Shown here: one piece after another, positions 36,101 to 45,792 of the stretch
Position numbering within the stretch: the stretch's first letter is position 1
Layout: every line of letters begins with the position of its first letter
DNA from: Siphonodentalium dalli
Taxonomy: Eukaryota > Mollusca > Scaphopoda > Gadilida > Siphonodentaliidae
Length of the DNA stretch: 64,000 nucleotides
Assembly: GCA_032622095.1 (NCBI GenBank)
Contig: CP136065.1
Location: forward strand, 27,227,141 to 27,291,140
Direction of reading: 5' to 3'
Made by a program: the position numbers and the translations under genes
The notes under the pieces: generated by a model
Told to the model about the DNA's origin: nothing
The model's input: only the letters and a program-made list of their open reading frames with translations
Databases searched by the model: none

Positions 36101-37582
36101 CCTACAATTACTGTTATTCACTGACTCAAATTCATCAAAACACACTAGGTATACTTGTATGGGAGATTGTTCATTAGAAAATGATTGATGATGTAAGGGC
36201 ATAATATAATGTATATAATAAACATGCAAGATATATGTTTGAACCTCCCATTTTCTGAGGACCAGTTTGCGTTATCTTCCTGGATGATGGTGTCATTCTG
36301 TAAATTTGCATATCTGGAGTTTTCATTACGTGCACTCGCGCAACAGTATGGCGATCAGACAGATTCGTAGGTTGGTGTCACCCTACTCCGTTTCACTCAA
36401 TGACGTCACCAAAAACGACGTAAAACCTCGTGGCGTTCTGACATGTTTACTGTGCCGCGTTTTTGCTATGTTTATTTTATGTGTTGTTTTCGATTATTTG
36501 TTTGTCGCCGATATCGCCATTTGTCGGGATTCCCTGTTTCTATATTTAAAACTGGCATGCTCGTAGTGAGCCTCGATTTCGATTTTTTCTCCCAGGTCAA
36601 AATACGTAAGAGTTATGACAAAAATAGATCGACCTGCATTTTCTCCATCAGAACTCTACATCAAAGAGTCTATAGACTCCTTCGGGACCTACATAGACTC
36701 CTTCATTTGGGTATTTTTACTTATAATTGGGAAGTTTTATCAATTTTGGTTCGTGCGAAGACCTCTTTTTATCGTGCGGGAAAAGAGAGACATTCAAAAC
36801 GCGATTTCGTAATTCTACACAATAGGCTGAATAGCCTAACCTTCAGCCGAGTTCCGGGTCAAATACGACGAATGACGTAACACAAAACAAAACGCATTTG
36901 TTGACACAAACACCGTTTGAAGAGTTTATTATTACATAAAATGATCGTTATTGATTAATTATTGATTAATTATTGATATTTATTGTTGCATATTGGCTGC
37001 TATCAATATTTACACAAATAGTATTAATCACTTCTTATAATTGCTCCTTTGGTCAACTTTGACTATCGGAAAATGAAAATGAAAATATGCCGCTGAAAAA
37101 AATGTAATCGATATTAAAGTCTCATCCTTTCGGCAACATGGAATTGGTTTTAATTACTTAAATGATTAATATAGTAATTTGCCTTTAACTGTGATGAAAT
37201 GAGAAATGGTAATTGTCTTTTTTTGCTAACATTAAATTAAATTAAATAAATTAAGTAAAATACAGTGAAATTATTTTTTAAATTATTGTTTATTACATTT
37301 TTGCGCACGTTGGCATCTCTCTGAGTGCATTCTAGTTCATTTTTGCATACACTTGTCATTATTAATCATATACCTCTTTACGATTGGTGACATCAGTTTT
37401 TACACATATACACAAGCCGCCAGCAGCCTGGATTTCTGCCGAAACCTGCTCCAACCGTTCCAACCTCCGTGCTGCCATGGCAACCTTAGCACCAGCTGAT
37501 GCTAAAGCCTTGGCGATCTCACATCCTATACCACTGGAAGCTCCTGTCACTATGGCAACCTTCCCACTTAGAGGCTTTTTCT
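26989..37582 (-). CDS. Classical short-chain dehydrogenase/reductase (SDR), five exons, start exon missing
   Basis: Exons at 37374-37582, 35599-35739, 29689-29781, 27373-27531 and 26989-27129 (stop TAA) join in one frame to about 247 residues, the usual size of a classical SDR. Every junction has an AG acceptor and GT donor. Order of landmarks: [16 protein letters not shown] (NADP(H)-binding glycine loop and first strand), ARRLERLE (basic residues after strand 2, suggesting NADP preference), [15 protein letters not shown] (catalytic Ser), YSGTK (catalytic Tyr and Lys), IQPG, and C-terminal NEILIEPR. The enzyme is likely a cytosolic NAD(P)(H)-dependent oxidoreductase. The substrate is not predictable. 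The family resembles the bacterial YdfG-like 'uncharacterised oxidoreductase' group widely kept in marine invertebrates. The first exon present here starts in phase after ttattcag, so a short upstream exon with the ATG is needed and was not located. Confidence 0.93.
27373..27531 (-). CDS. SDR exon 'd': YxxxK active site
   Basis: 53 codons. The acceptor is tattttcag and the donor is GTTGAG|gtgact. Encodes [17 protein letters not shown] with catalytic Tyr and Lys, then SQALRQE and [13 protein letters not shown], the usual PG turn after strand 6. Confidence 0.95.
28061..28149. repeat. 89-bp foldback
   Basis: Inverted arms agatagagttatcccactt and aagtgggagaactctatct, with a second inner pair (gaatgtttcc/ggaaacattc), form one nearly continuous imperfect hairpin. 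Confidence 0.8.
28238..28625. mobile_element. Hairpin MITE, family 3 (GTGACCCGCCATATCAAAT), copy 1
   Basis: Terminal inverted repeats start GTGACCCGCCATATCAAAT and continue through the gtcgggatt...ttaccctg block into the 67-bp hairpin module. Flanked by AAAT on both sides (28234-28237, 28626-28629), a 4-bp target duplication. The first hairpin is truncated (tcgcctcgcata joined to ggacataaaat) and the second is complete at about 28505-28571. The middle contains gcatatagaagagtgtcg, shared with the copies at 61078 and 63479. Confidence 0.85.
29090..29245. mobile_element. 156-bp foldback element
   Basis: 49-bp arms: aatgacttacggatcgattg...ggcagggtaat on the left, matched inverted by attactctgccggtc...caagtcatt on the right. 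The arms contain gttttgaccggcag. It is a small palindromic MITE with no coding capacity and was not found elsewhere in the window. Confidence 0.85.
29607..29670 (-). pseudogene. Partial tandem duplicate of SDR exon 'c'
   Basis: 64 bp matching the 3' two thirds of exon 'c' at an 81-bp offset (gtgtccgtcttctctatata identical in both). Read in the exon frame it gives [16 protein letters not shown] and then IGE and a stop, instead of AGRR. It follows the real donor of exon 'c', so it lies in the intron. No clean acceptor precedes it, so it is probably a dead duplicate. Confidence 0.8.
29689..29781 (-). CDS. SDR exon 'c': catalytic serine strand
   Basis: 31 codons. The acceptor is atatttcag and the donor is AGG|gtaggt. 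Encodes [30 protein letters not shown]. The ISS contains the catalytic serine. A diverged partial duplicate of its 3' two thirds lies 81 bp further along the intron (29607-29670). Confidence 0.93.
29782..30271. other. SDR intron (exons 'b'-'c'), unrecognised part
   Basis: AT-rich intronic sequence without a recognised feature. The intron continues to 35598 with the MITEs and the array listed separately. Confidence 0.6.
30272..30495. mobile_element. TTAA MITE, family 2, copy 2 (both hairpins)
   Basis: TTAA at 30272 is followed by CCATTTCATG, gagctgcgctggtgcagcat, and a diverged hairpin (gtacattttcttatatatgc ... aagaatgcactgg). Then ggcttacaaggtcaagg and a second diverged hairpin (ccaatgtattctcttatat...aagataatgcat) ending acacaggg. 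This most complete copy shows that family 2 also carries two hairpins. The right terminus is decayed. Confidence 0.75.
31093..31120. repeat. 28-bp perfect palindrome centred on CACGTG
   Basis: CTTTATTTTAGCAC and its exact complement meet at CACGTG. It directly precedes the minisatellite and shares aataaag and gcacgtgc with its unit, so it may be the seed. Confidence 0.9.
31137..34496. repeat. 26-bp minisatellite, about 129 copies, CACGTG in nearly every unit
   Basis: The unit is ctcaactatcataataaagg plus cacgtg (26 bp). The array is 3,360 bp, or about 129 units, with one 5-bp longer unit near 34155. The commonest variant is catAat versus caCaat. Rarer changes hit the CACGTG core (cacgag, caggtg, cacatg, cacgta). 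Each unit has a palindromic CACGTG E-box and, on the plus strand, an AATAAA hexamer. It lies in the large intron of the SDR gene. Confidence 0.97.
34602..34747. repeat. 146-bp foldback
   Basis: Arms aatacccatatagtttgacg...acagggcttat and its inverted partner ataaaccctgtatctcgtc...ggatatt enclose an inner pair (gggggacctcgc / ctcggtcccc). Confidence 0.85.
35011..35347. other. Intronic DNA, no recognised feature
   Basis: AT-rich. The minus frame at 35116-35355 has no family signature. Confidence 0.5.
35348..35612 (-). repeat. 33-bp minisatellite repeating a splice donor
   Basis: Eight units start at 35348, 35381, 35414, 35448, 35481, 35514, 35547 and 35580 (unit gaaaccatgaagcattaccttacagttgtcgtg, 33 bp, one unit 34 bp). 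On the gene strand each unit reads acaactgtaag|gtaatgcttc. That is the last bases of SDR exon 'b' followed by its donor. The unit nearest the exon (35580-35612) overlaps the exon end, so the array was generated from the exon edge. Confidence 0.95.
35599..35739 (-). CDS. SDR exon 'b': NNAG motif
   Basis: Exactly 47 codons. The acceptor is gttgacag and the donor is TGTAAG|gtaaat. Encodes [21 protein letters not shown], then [13 protein letters not shown]. The NNAG strand stabilises the central beta sheet in SDRs. Its 3' edge is the seed of the 33-bp array immediately downstream in the intron (35348-35598). Confidence 0.95.
35740..37373 (-). other. SDR intron between exons 'a' and 'b'
   Basis: 1.63 kb. 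Overlapping plus frames at 36306-36880 are open for up to 145 residues but show no motif or splice logic. They are treated as chance. Confidence 0.6.
37374..37582 (-). CDS. SDR exon 'a': Rossmann glycine motif
   Basis: 209 bp encoding 69 residues plus a split codon. The acceptor is a pyrimidine-rich tract ending ttattcag. The donor is AAAGAG|gtatat. The open frame continues upstream into the intron to a TTG, but there is no in-frame ATG before the glycine motif, so this exon is not the first. It contains TGASSGIG and the alphaB-strand 2 region ending AARRLERLE. Confidence 0.93.
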
Positions 37583-38910
37583 CTGAATAACAAAGAAGAG
37601 TTGCAGGGGCTTTAAATTGAGAACAGTTATTCTCGCTATTCAATTATTTGGATAGAAGTTGATTATTTATTCGGAAAAATCACAAATGATGAATTTCAAT
37701 TTAAGATGCAGTCAGATTTGATGCTAAATTAGTCAAAATTTTGTAAACCAACGTCCAGCTTAACACACACAGGCGAAAATCCACAAAATCACTATCATCC
37801 ATATTAAAGGCTCAGATCACAATATATACATCATATTCCATATTATATACTATTTGGAAGAGGAACCAAATATATATATACACTCCACCATAATATGGAA
37901 CAGCTGTGGCCTAGGAGTGTCCCACAAGTGATAGAGAATCTCAGATTCACCCCTGTTAATTACTCAGAATGCATCATAATTCACAACTAATAGATAGAGT
38001 TATTCCCCTTCCATTGAAAATCAAAGACTGGCAGTACAGACCAGATCCAAATTAAGCACAGGCTACATGATGGTACCTTTACAAAAGCAACAGGTTTTCA
38101 CTTTCTTCGACCGGATAAGTTGATAATACAATGTTTTGAAGCTTCTTCTTTCAGCCTATTTTATTGGGTCCAGACAGAAAAAATTCAAATAGACAAATAA
38201 GGACAACCTCCAATTAATGGGCTCATGGGTCCGACCTAATTATTTTCAGGTATAGATAATGTACATATGGTGGTTTATGGTGTCTTATCTGACAGGGCAT
38301 CTTAACATTAAGGGGGGGGGCTAGCAGGTGGCCTGCAGATAGAACCTGAAGCCACGACAAATAGTTTTCATGGCTGGCTCAACCGATTTTCGTTGCTGGT
38401 TAGCTAGCTAAGCCGGCTCAGTCACACCGTTCGTGGCTGACGGAATATGGCGGCTCAGCCGGCTGAGATGGTATTATTCAGCGTATTTTCGTTTCCGAAA
38501 TGTTCCTAATCCCCTGTTACCGGTTATAGACACCATTGTTTAGCGTTTGTGGTGAACCCGTAGAATTCCAGACCAAACGTAATCTTTTGATGTTTGGCTT
38601 TTCTATTATGGCGAAAATTCACGAAGGACTGGCATGGATATACTATGTATTTTCCCATCGAATCGGTATAAGTAGTTACATTGGGACTTCTGTCGACTTC
38701 AGACTGCTATCGTCACTACCATCTTGCGATATATGCATCGTTGAATGATGAACCCGATAGTAATGATTCTTATGTGTTTATATATTGACAAATGCCAGCG
38801 ATGTCTGAGACTGGGTGTTGTCGATTTATATTTTAACCCTTTCAATACAGATTGGACGCGCCCATTCAGTTATATGAAAGCATGCATTGGGATAGTCTAT
38901 TCCACATTAA
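37583..38910. other. Upstream of known SDR exons; inverted AGGCCCAC-family copy
   Basis: About 37804-38160 is an inverted, decayed relative of the 59539-59958 MITE (tatactatttggaagagg, aacagctgtggcctagg, cattccccttccattg and aatacaatgttttgaagctt appear in reverse order). The missing SDR start exon may lie here or beyond. I cannot place it. G-rich run at 38313-38321. Confidence 0.5.
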
Positions 38911-39019
38911 GGGGCCCATAGTCCAAGTCTTCTTGTACTAAAACCAGCTAAACACCAGCATCTCGCCATACCAATATCTTAGCTGGTTTTAGTACAAGAA
39001 GACTTGGACTAAGGGGCCC
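38911..39019. repeat. 109-bp foldback
   Basis: Inverted arms of about 40 bp: tagtccaagtcttcttgtac...accagcta and its complement, bounded by GGGGCCC on both sides. The sequence just to the left (cagttatatgaaagcatgca...) resembles about 27650-27680 in the SDR intron. Confidence 0.85.
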
Positions 39020-39789
39020 GGTGTTCTGATAATATAACAACCATGCCGTGTCCATGCGAGTATGCCAATATTAGGCAATACGGTTTAGTTCTTTGCGATT
39101 CACAGTACAGTTGTGCTTGACATATAAGCCCATGCACATGGCTCAGCCATTTTACAATTCCGGCGGCAGAGATTTTTTAATGTGGCTGGCGTTAGAAATA
39201 ATATGGCTGGCGGCGGCTTGTGGCCAATATGGCTGGCGGCTGCGGCGTGCGATGGCGGCTTCGGGCTCTACCTGCAGATAAATGTGTCTCATTTGTAGAA
39301 TGAGGTACCCAGAGGGTGCTCAGCCGCACAGCAGGCTAGCATCAACAAATTCACCCTCTGTGACCTCATTCTGATTTAGGCCTCATCTGGGAAGCTTACT
39401 TTTTCCCTTCTGCGAAGTTTCTATATCGCCTAATTTGCAGATGAAAAAATGCATAATCGAGGTGACTAATGGATAAACATCACAAACTTCAAATGGGGAA
39501 CTTCAATCTGATCCTAGCTAGGTATCCCATAGCTGTTGAGGCCTAAGCAGAATGGTGTCACTAAATTCACACTCTGGGGACCTCATTCTGCAAACGACAG
39601 AAACACTATTTGCAGGCTTCGGAGCTAGGTCAATTGACCTGCATTGGTTACGTATTGGTTACGTCTAAGATCCCAATAACGGTAAAGTAGGACGGTGACT
39701 GGACAGAAGTCAATTGTGTCTCTTCCTCTTTTGCTGGCACTAAAGCAGCAAGGAAAGTCTCTGGTGATTCAGACAAGACAATATTATCC
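39020..39789. other. Gene-free DNA with small inverted repeats
   Basis: ggctggcggc-type low complexity at 39180-39260. A hairpin agaatgaggtacccagaggg / ccctctgtgacctcattct lies at 39297-39372, with a third related block at about 39570-39595. No gene was recognised. Confidence 0.5.
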
Positions 39790-40559
39790 TCCAGGTGGTT
39801 CCAGTCGATTGTAGTGCGAATAAAGAAGGAGTTCTCGTACTTCTTGACCAGGTTTGTTACTTGGTGGTCACTAAATGTTTTTGATGTTATCTTTCTGGTC
39901 TCTCTCTCTCTCTTTGGTGAGGAAGTTGTCAGATGTCATAGCTGTTACCAGGTTCATTACCACCTTATAAAAGTACGACAGCCGCTGGATTTTTCTCCTC
40001 TCGTATATTGGTGGTAGTTTCAGTTCATTGAGTATGGTCGTCATTGATCCAGGATGGTAGCTTCGATAGTCATTTTTAATGAATCTCCCTGCCTTCCTCT
40101 GTATTTTTTCTAGGAGATCGATTTCTTTTTGTTGGTATGGATCCCAGATGGTTGAGCCGTAGTCCATGATGGACCGGACAATAGCGATAAGTAGGCTATC
40201 TGTTTCAGTTTCCCTGGCATGAACTTTAGGTTGCGGCGTAGAAAGCCCAGTGTTGAGTTTGCTTTCTTTGATATATTGTTATTATGAGTTGTCCATTTTA
40301 GGTAATTTGAACATTCTAGTCCGACGTATCTTTTGTGTGCCACTTGTTTTAGGTTTTGTCCATCTAGTTCGTATATCTTGTCTAGTTTCTTGTGCATGCT
40401 CATCACGTAGCACTTCTTTGCATTGAAGGACATTCCCCAGTTTTTGGCCCATCCTTCGAGACTCTGCAGATATTCTTGCAGCTGATGTTGGTCCTTGATG
40501 CTGTTTATTTGCCGGTAGAGTAGGCAGTCATCGACAAAATATTTAATGGGGGTTTCCAT
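39790..40559 (-). pseudogene. LINE reverse transcriptase C-terminal fragment
   Basis: Two minus frames joined by a shift near 40140. The upstream frame (149 residues) has FVDDCLLYR in place of the catalytic F-A-D-D-x-x-L, then LQEYLQSLEGWAKNWGMSFN and KCYVMS. Then ANSTLGFLRRNLK, the usual 'KAN..LGFLRRN' block, and IAYLSLL. The downstream frame has MDYGSTIWDPYQQKEI, LLEKIQRKAGRF and IYERRKIQRL, the standard thumb region. The 5' half is absent. Jockey/Rex-like LINE. Dead copy. Confidence 0.85.
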
Positions 40560-40914
40560 GCAAAATTTACAGAGCGCCTTGGAAGTGTAATTCTAGGGGG
40601 TGGCTTGATGGAATATTGATAATATTATAGATTTATTTGGTGCATGGATATGAGCTCCAAAAATGCTATATTTTTCATGTTTATATATTTATTTTGAATT
40701 TTATATTTAATTTTCAAAAGTACGGTAGGTCAAGAATTGTAATTACAGAATTCTCAAAATAAATTTTTAAATATAGAAAATATTAATAATTTTAGTGGAA
40801 AGTTATGAACATTCATGCAATGATACCATGGTTTAGTTCCCAGATATCTGTTCATGTATAACTTTTGATCTTGAAATTTGCATGTAAATTAATCCTCATT
40901 CATAATTAGTCACT
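40560..40914. other. Gene-free AT-rich DNA
   Basis: Nothing recognised. Confidence 0.4.
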
Positions 40915-41063
40915 TGTCTGCCAACTTGACTTTGTAAGCCAAAGCATTATCTTATATATGCGAGGCTCCCTATGGGAGACTCTCACATATATAATATAAG
41001 AGAATGCATTGGCACAAAATATTTAATACTGCACCAGCGCAGCTCCGGTCATGAAAGGGTTAA
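40915..41063. mobile_element. TTAA MITE fragment, family 2, copy 3 (inverted)
   Basis: Reads ttgactttgtaagcc, one hairpin (aagcattatcttatatatgc ... aagagaatgcattgg), atactgcaccagcgcagctc, then CATGAAAGGG-TTAA (41060-41063). Inverse order of 26621-26750. Confidence 0.8.
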
Positions 41064-41999
41064 CTTAATCCATTGTACATGTTATGCTACAGAATAAAAT
41101 AATATAGTGTACCTGAACTCATGTATGCAGAGGTGACTGTGTCTGGTATGTGAATGTGATATGCTACCGTGCATGGTATGTCTGAATGTGCCAAAATTCC
41201 CACATACAATCACAGCTGATATGGAATCTAGGTAACAACATACCATGTGCTGGCTCCTGTTTACTAAGTGGGCCACTTATGCCCTCAAAAAGAATTTTAG
41301 AGTTATCTGCCTTTGTATAGAGTTATCCATCCTAAACTATCCTCAGTTATATTTTTATTTGTTGTATTATTGCCAAAAACAATTGATAATGCGTCGTGGT
41401 GGTCTGAGCCCTGTTCGGTTCCGGGGATAGAAAAATAGGTTTTTTAAATAGGTTTTTTAAATACGTTAAGGGCCAGACCCGAGTTTTGCATAAATGAAAA
41501 CATCAAAATTACAAAATATATAAAATTATTTATGGATGGCTGTCTTCCTAAATGACAATAATCATGAAATAAATTAGCTAAATAAAATAAGTGTTCTGTC
41601 ATGACCAACAGATAAAAATATCATTGACAAGTACAGAGCAATATCATATTGTCAGAACTAGTATTACACGAAGAATCAGAATTAGGTAAGAATGTATTCC
41701 TTCTACTCAGGTATCTCAATGATAGTGATGCCATACTACAAAACAAGATTAAATGGATTTCTTTTATATAAGAAACGCTCTGCGAAGTAAATATGGAAAG
41801 TGCGTGGCATCACCAGTCACCACTAAGCTCGGAGGTACGAAACGCTTAAAAGCGAAATTAATAGAACACGCAAGTTGCCTCTTCGGCAATCTAAATATGA
41901 CTACTTCAAGTCGTGCCATAATTTGTCGAAACAAAGGATTGAGCCGATACTTAGTATATATGCCCTCTCATCTGCTATTTATTTACTGACATTTAGAAA
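41064..41999. other. Gene-free DNA
   Basis: The 78-residue plus frame at 41753-41989 precedes LINE-derived sequence and may be part of the same relic, but it has no motif I can name. Confidence 0.4.
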
Positions 42000-42510
42000 A
42001 GCCAAACAGATTACCGGTGGAGCAATGCAGATGGAATAAAAGTACATGTAAAGACACGAAATGCCCGTTATGTGGCGAAAATATATGTGATGAATACCAT
42101 TTTGTTATTTTGTGTACAGAACTTAACGACCTGCGAGAAACTATATCCCCGAAGTATTACCGTGAAAATCCTAACAGAAACAAATTATACAGATTGTTGT
42201 CACTGCTAAATATAAGTATATTGAAAAGAGTGAGCATTCTTAAAATTAGAGTTTAAAAAGTTACCATGCCGCAAGTATTATATTATATTATATATAGTAT
42301 AAATATCATATGACTGATATATCATTTAAGAAAACATATTTCTGAATGTATTAGCATTAATTGCTTTTATTATTAATGCCATATAATATGATGGAAGTAT
42401 TTATTGATATACATACATGTTATGTATTGTTTGTATATATGTATATACGTTCTAGCATGTTGCAACTTCGATGTTGACTTTGCAAATAAGCAATTCAATT
42501 CAATTCATAT
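42000..42510 (+). pseudogene. LINE 3' end: Cys/His-rich C-terminus and tail
   Basis: 42005-42256 encodes LPVEQCRWNK, then CPLCGENICDEYHFVILC, then LRETI. This is the C-x-x-C...DE-x-H-F-x-x-x-C block found at the C-terminus of many LINE ORF2 proteins, ending in a natural stop. An AT-rich 3' UTR follows and ends near 42490 in caattcaattcaattcat, a short-repeat tail. The reverse transcriptase is not preserved upstream. Confidence 0.65.
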
Positions 42511-42925
42511 ATGAACTGTAATTTTGAAAAAGTTATATTTTACAGGCGTCCTTGGTAGCTGAAAACATAGGAATTTTATATATTGTTCATGCCATAAACG
42601 TACAGTAAATGGGGTAAAACTTTATAACGAGTTCACGGTTCTTAATATTGTGTCATAATAATTGCTTATGCCAAACTTTAAAAAGAAAGACTGATTTTAA
42701 CAAATTCCATTTTAGATGTCAGGGAAGTTTGGTAAAACATGCGTCTGACACTTGTACAAACGTTGTACGCCACCAACAAACTTATTATTCAAGTCAGTGT
42801 GTAGGTGGCAATAGGGACCGCTCATCGTTATTCTATCCCTGGTGTGGTACAAAATAAAGAGCGTAAGAAAAGAACATCAGAAACAGCTGGAAAACTGCTA
42901 TGACTTTGATGAAACCTTTTTTTCA
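42511..42925. other. Gene-free DNA
   Basis: No feature recognised. Confidence 0.4.
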
Positions 42926-43085
42926 GTGTATAATTCCTGTAATACGTCCTATATGGCGTATATTTAACAAAATATGTTGGTAGATCAGAATTTCGTATCT
43001 TTGTGGACATACCTTGTCCCTCTCCCCGCATTATATATTGATCATAATTTGGAGATCCATATGTGTCATACGTCATTCAGTTTCA
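42926..43085 (+). repeat. 160-bp dispersed repeat, copy 2
   Basis: Matches 20833-20992 in the same orientation (cctgtaatacgtcctatatg ... atccatatgtgtcat ... cattcagtttcaac). Confidence 0.75.
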
Positions 43086-43815
43086 ACTATCTCTTGGCGA
43101 CGATGATCTCGACCAATGTAAGTGGCCGACCAATACGGACGAATCTTGGTGTATAGGGTGTGTCTGTCGTTCTCTCTGCTGCACTGAGGGCTGGGTGGCT
43201 TTTTCACTTTTGCGAAACATATTTACATCTGAAAACATATGTACATATATTGTTTGTCGCCCCATCACATCTTCGGACTGCAGGTTCGCATCTCAGATTA
43301 TTGTAAGACCGTGACTTTTTGAACTTATGCCCTATTCATTCATATCCGGTGGACTTGTCGTTGGTTGCTGTGCATGATGTTGTGTTTGTAAACAACTTTC
43401 AGCTGACAATATTCAGCTCCCAATCGTCGTGTTTCTAGCCCAAACCAAGTTCCATTGTCTTCTTGTGTAGTTTCTAAGATATATTGTCCATCTTTTCTTC
43501 GCATTTTGATCTTGTGATTGTATTCCGAAAAAATAGATATTTGATGAGCAAGAATTTATCACCAGCCGCTGCCAAGCACGTGTTTGCATCAAACTCGAAA
43601 AGTGTAACATTTTGACGAACTGTTAGGTGATAATTATTGCCATAAACTACATACGGGGAGTGTAAAGAAGCAGACGACCAGGTGATCGGGTGAGTACGTT
43701 CCAATTTACAACCCACCCGAAAGGATCCAAGGCGATTTTTATCCATTACTGACTGATTGCCCGACAAGAAACTACGGAATTTGACACAGATTTCTACGTA
43801 TATTTTTGATAAACA
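43086..43815. other. Gene-free DNA, possibly LINE 5' region
   Basis: No protein motif was seen on either strand. Because the hAT MITE at 43824 interrupts sequence continuous with the LINE frame from 44430, part of this stretch may be that LINE's 5' UTR. Confidence 0.35.
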
Positions 43816-43823
43816 CTTCTATG

Positions 43824-44419
43824 CAGTGTCCGCGCTGAATCAATACTTATATTTGCCAAATGAAAATATATTTTGTCAAATTATTTTACCATTTGGCAAA
43901 TGCTATCCCTGATAGTATCATTTTCTGCAACCTTAAGTCTTTTATGTTTCGAAACTCGCGGTTTGAACGACTTTTGATATCGATAGAAAAACCGATAGTT
44001 AATAATTAATTATACTCGCATCTCTATTGTGGTTTGTCATACAACAATAAGCCAATCACCGAACAATACCATGGTAGAAAGGTTGCTTCATCAGAAGGGC
44101 ACATCACAGAAGGATTACCTATGTAAACACCACCATCACACAAAATAATAGTAATCCCCCAACCATCGGTACTAATGCTATGAGAATAACTACATCTTAA
44201 TAGAGGTGTTAACTTTTCCTAAACCTCATAAAACACCACTAATATAATTATGTTGTAAGAGTTTCCTGAAATGTTGGTCTTAATTGGCCAATATTTTTCA
44301 ACTTGCTTGAGGAATTAAAAAGTGACTTGCCAAAAACCTTTGCCAAATTAAAATATTTTTTGCCAAATGTGAATTATTATTGCCATTGGAAAATTTGGCA
44401 ATTGGCAGCGCGAACCCTG
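43824..44419. mobile_element. hAT-type MITE with 8-bp target duplication
   Basis: Ends CAGTGTCCGCGCTG and, inverted, CAGGGTTCGCGCTG. Flanked by CTTCTATG on both sides (43816-43823, 44420-44427). Eight-base duplications and CAGNG termini define hAT transposons. The 596-bp element has no coding sequence and carries several ttgccaaat/atttggcaa motifs near both ends. Confidence 0.9.
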
Positions 44420-44742
44420 CTTCTATGTTGCAGAATCGTTATAGGTTGGAGACACCACTTGGCAGTCTAAAGCGCGGCAGAAGTTTAATTATCATTTTCC
44501 TGCTATTGTAATCTGGGGATATAGCATTAGATCCAGGCCCAAGACATCCCAGCTTTTCATGTGGGAACTGCAAGAAAGCTGTCCCCAGCAGAAATAAGCA
44601 AGAAGAAAGCAAATAAGTATTGCAATGCAAATCTTGTGAATAATGGTTTCATCACAACTGCACACATGGGTTGATCTTTATCAAGGAAACGAACGATTGA
44701 ACTGTAAAGTGTGCAACTAAAACAACATACAAATGTTGATGA

Positions 44743-45183
44743 GGACAGGAATGCTTCCACGATCACTGACACTACTAATACTATCCTCATTGGACAAGAA
44801 TGATTCCACGATCACTGACACTACTAATACTATCCTCATTGGACAAGAATGATTCCACGATCACTGACACTACTAATACTATCCTCATTGGACAAGAATG
44901 ATTCCACGATCACTGACACTACTAATACTATCCTCATTGGACAAGAATGATTCCACGATCACTGACACTACTAATACTATCCTCATTGGACAAGAATGAT
45001 TCCACGATCACTGACACTACTAATACTATCCTCATTGGACAAGAATGATTCCACGATCACTGACACTACTAATACTATCCTGATTGGACAAGAATGATTC
45101 CACGATCACTGACACTACTAATACTATCCTCATTGGACAAGAATGATTCCACGATCACTGACACTACTAATACTATCCTCATT
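44743..45183. repeat. 49-bp minisatellite, nine copies
   Basis: Unit ggacaagaatgattccacga, tcactgacactactaatac, tatcctcatt. Nine copies, almost identical. The first has gcttcc for attcc and one has cctgatt. It lies between the PHD-finger part and the endonuclease part of the LINE relic, presumably expanded from LINE sequence. Confidence 0.97.
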
Positions 45184-45297
45184 GGAAGTGATAATGACAT
45201 AAATGATGACAGGAAACAGCAAGGAAATCCAGTAATCGCAAGATCACCTTACTGAATATAAACTCCCAGAGTGTCAAAATAAGAAGCATTTACTTAA

Positions 45298-45792
45298 AGG
45301 CACGTGCGGCCTTAATTGTCGAAAATATTCATATTTGTTCCAAACACCGTAAACAGAAAAACATTAAAACGCATACAGTTCCGTTCATATATACCATGAC
45401 CATCGCGTAAACAGCATGTTATCATAAAGACCTACTATATTTTACCTAAGCAAGAGCCTGATTGTGTTACAGAAGACAGCACAATGCTACTGGCTAACCA
45501 CACACAAATGGCATAAACGCTCTTTATTAGTTCCATATCAGGTATTCACCAACAAAGAACGCTCTTTATGTTTACCATCATAATATAAACAAACACCAGA
45601 AAAGTAACTTTTTATGCTTTTGTTTACATAACAATGGTCAAATATATGACCATAACATACTGTTTATGCGATATTTCTTATTTGTATACGGACAAAGTCT
45701 ATCTACATTTTGATGTTCTTTCTGTTTGTGGCGGTTTTTGACGGGTGGAGATTTTTTTCACAGGATACCCACCGCCAAGGCCAACCGTACCT
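45298..45792. mobile_element. 495-bp TTAA MITE (AGGCACG family), copy 1
   Basis: TTAA at 45294-45297 and 45793-45796. The ends are AGGCACGTGCGGCCTT and, inverted, AGGTACGGTTGGCCTT. It splits the LINE endonuclease frame. Removing it and one TTAA restores continuity from KIRSIYF into VLTEDDQPNF. It matches 60233-60730 along its length. Internal landmarks are aacgctctttat and atactgtttatg. Non-coding. Confidence 0.92.

Noticed and set aside
36306-36880. Plus-strand frame of 145 residues in the first SDR intron
   Set aside because: No family motif; three overlapping frames of similar length suggest chance.
37583-37643. Extending the SDR exon upstream to a TTG start
   Set aside because: No ATG. 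The segment is a pyrimidine-rich acceptor tract ending ttattcag, so it reads as intron.
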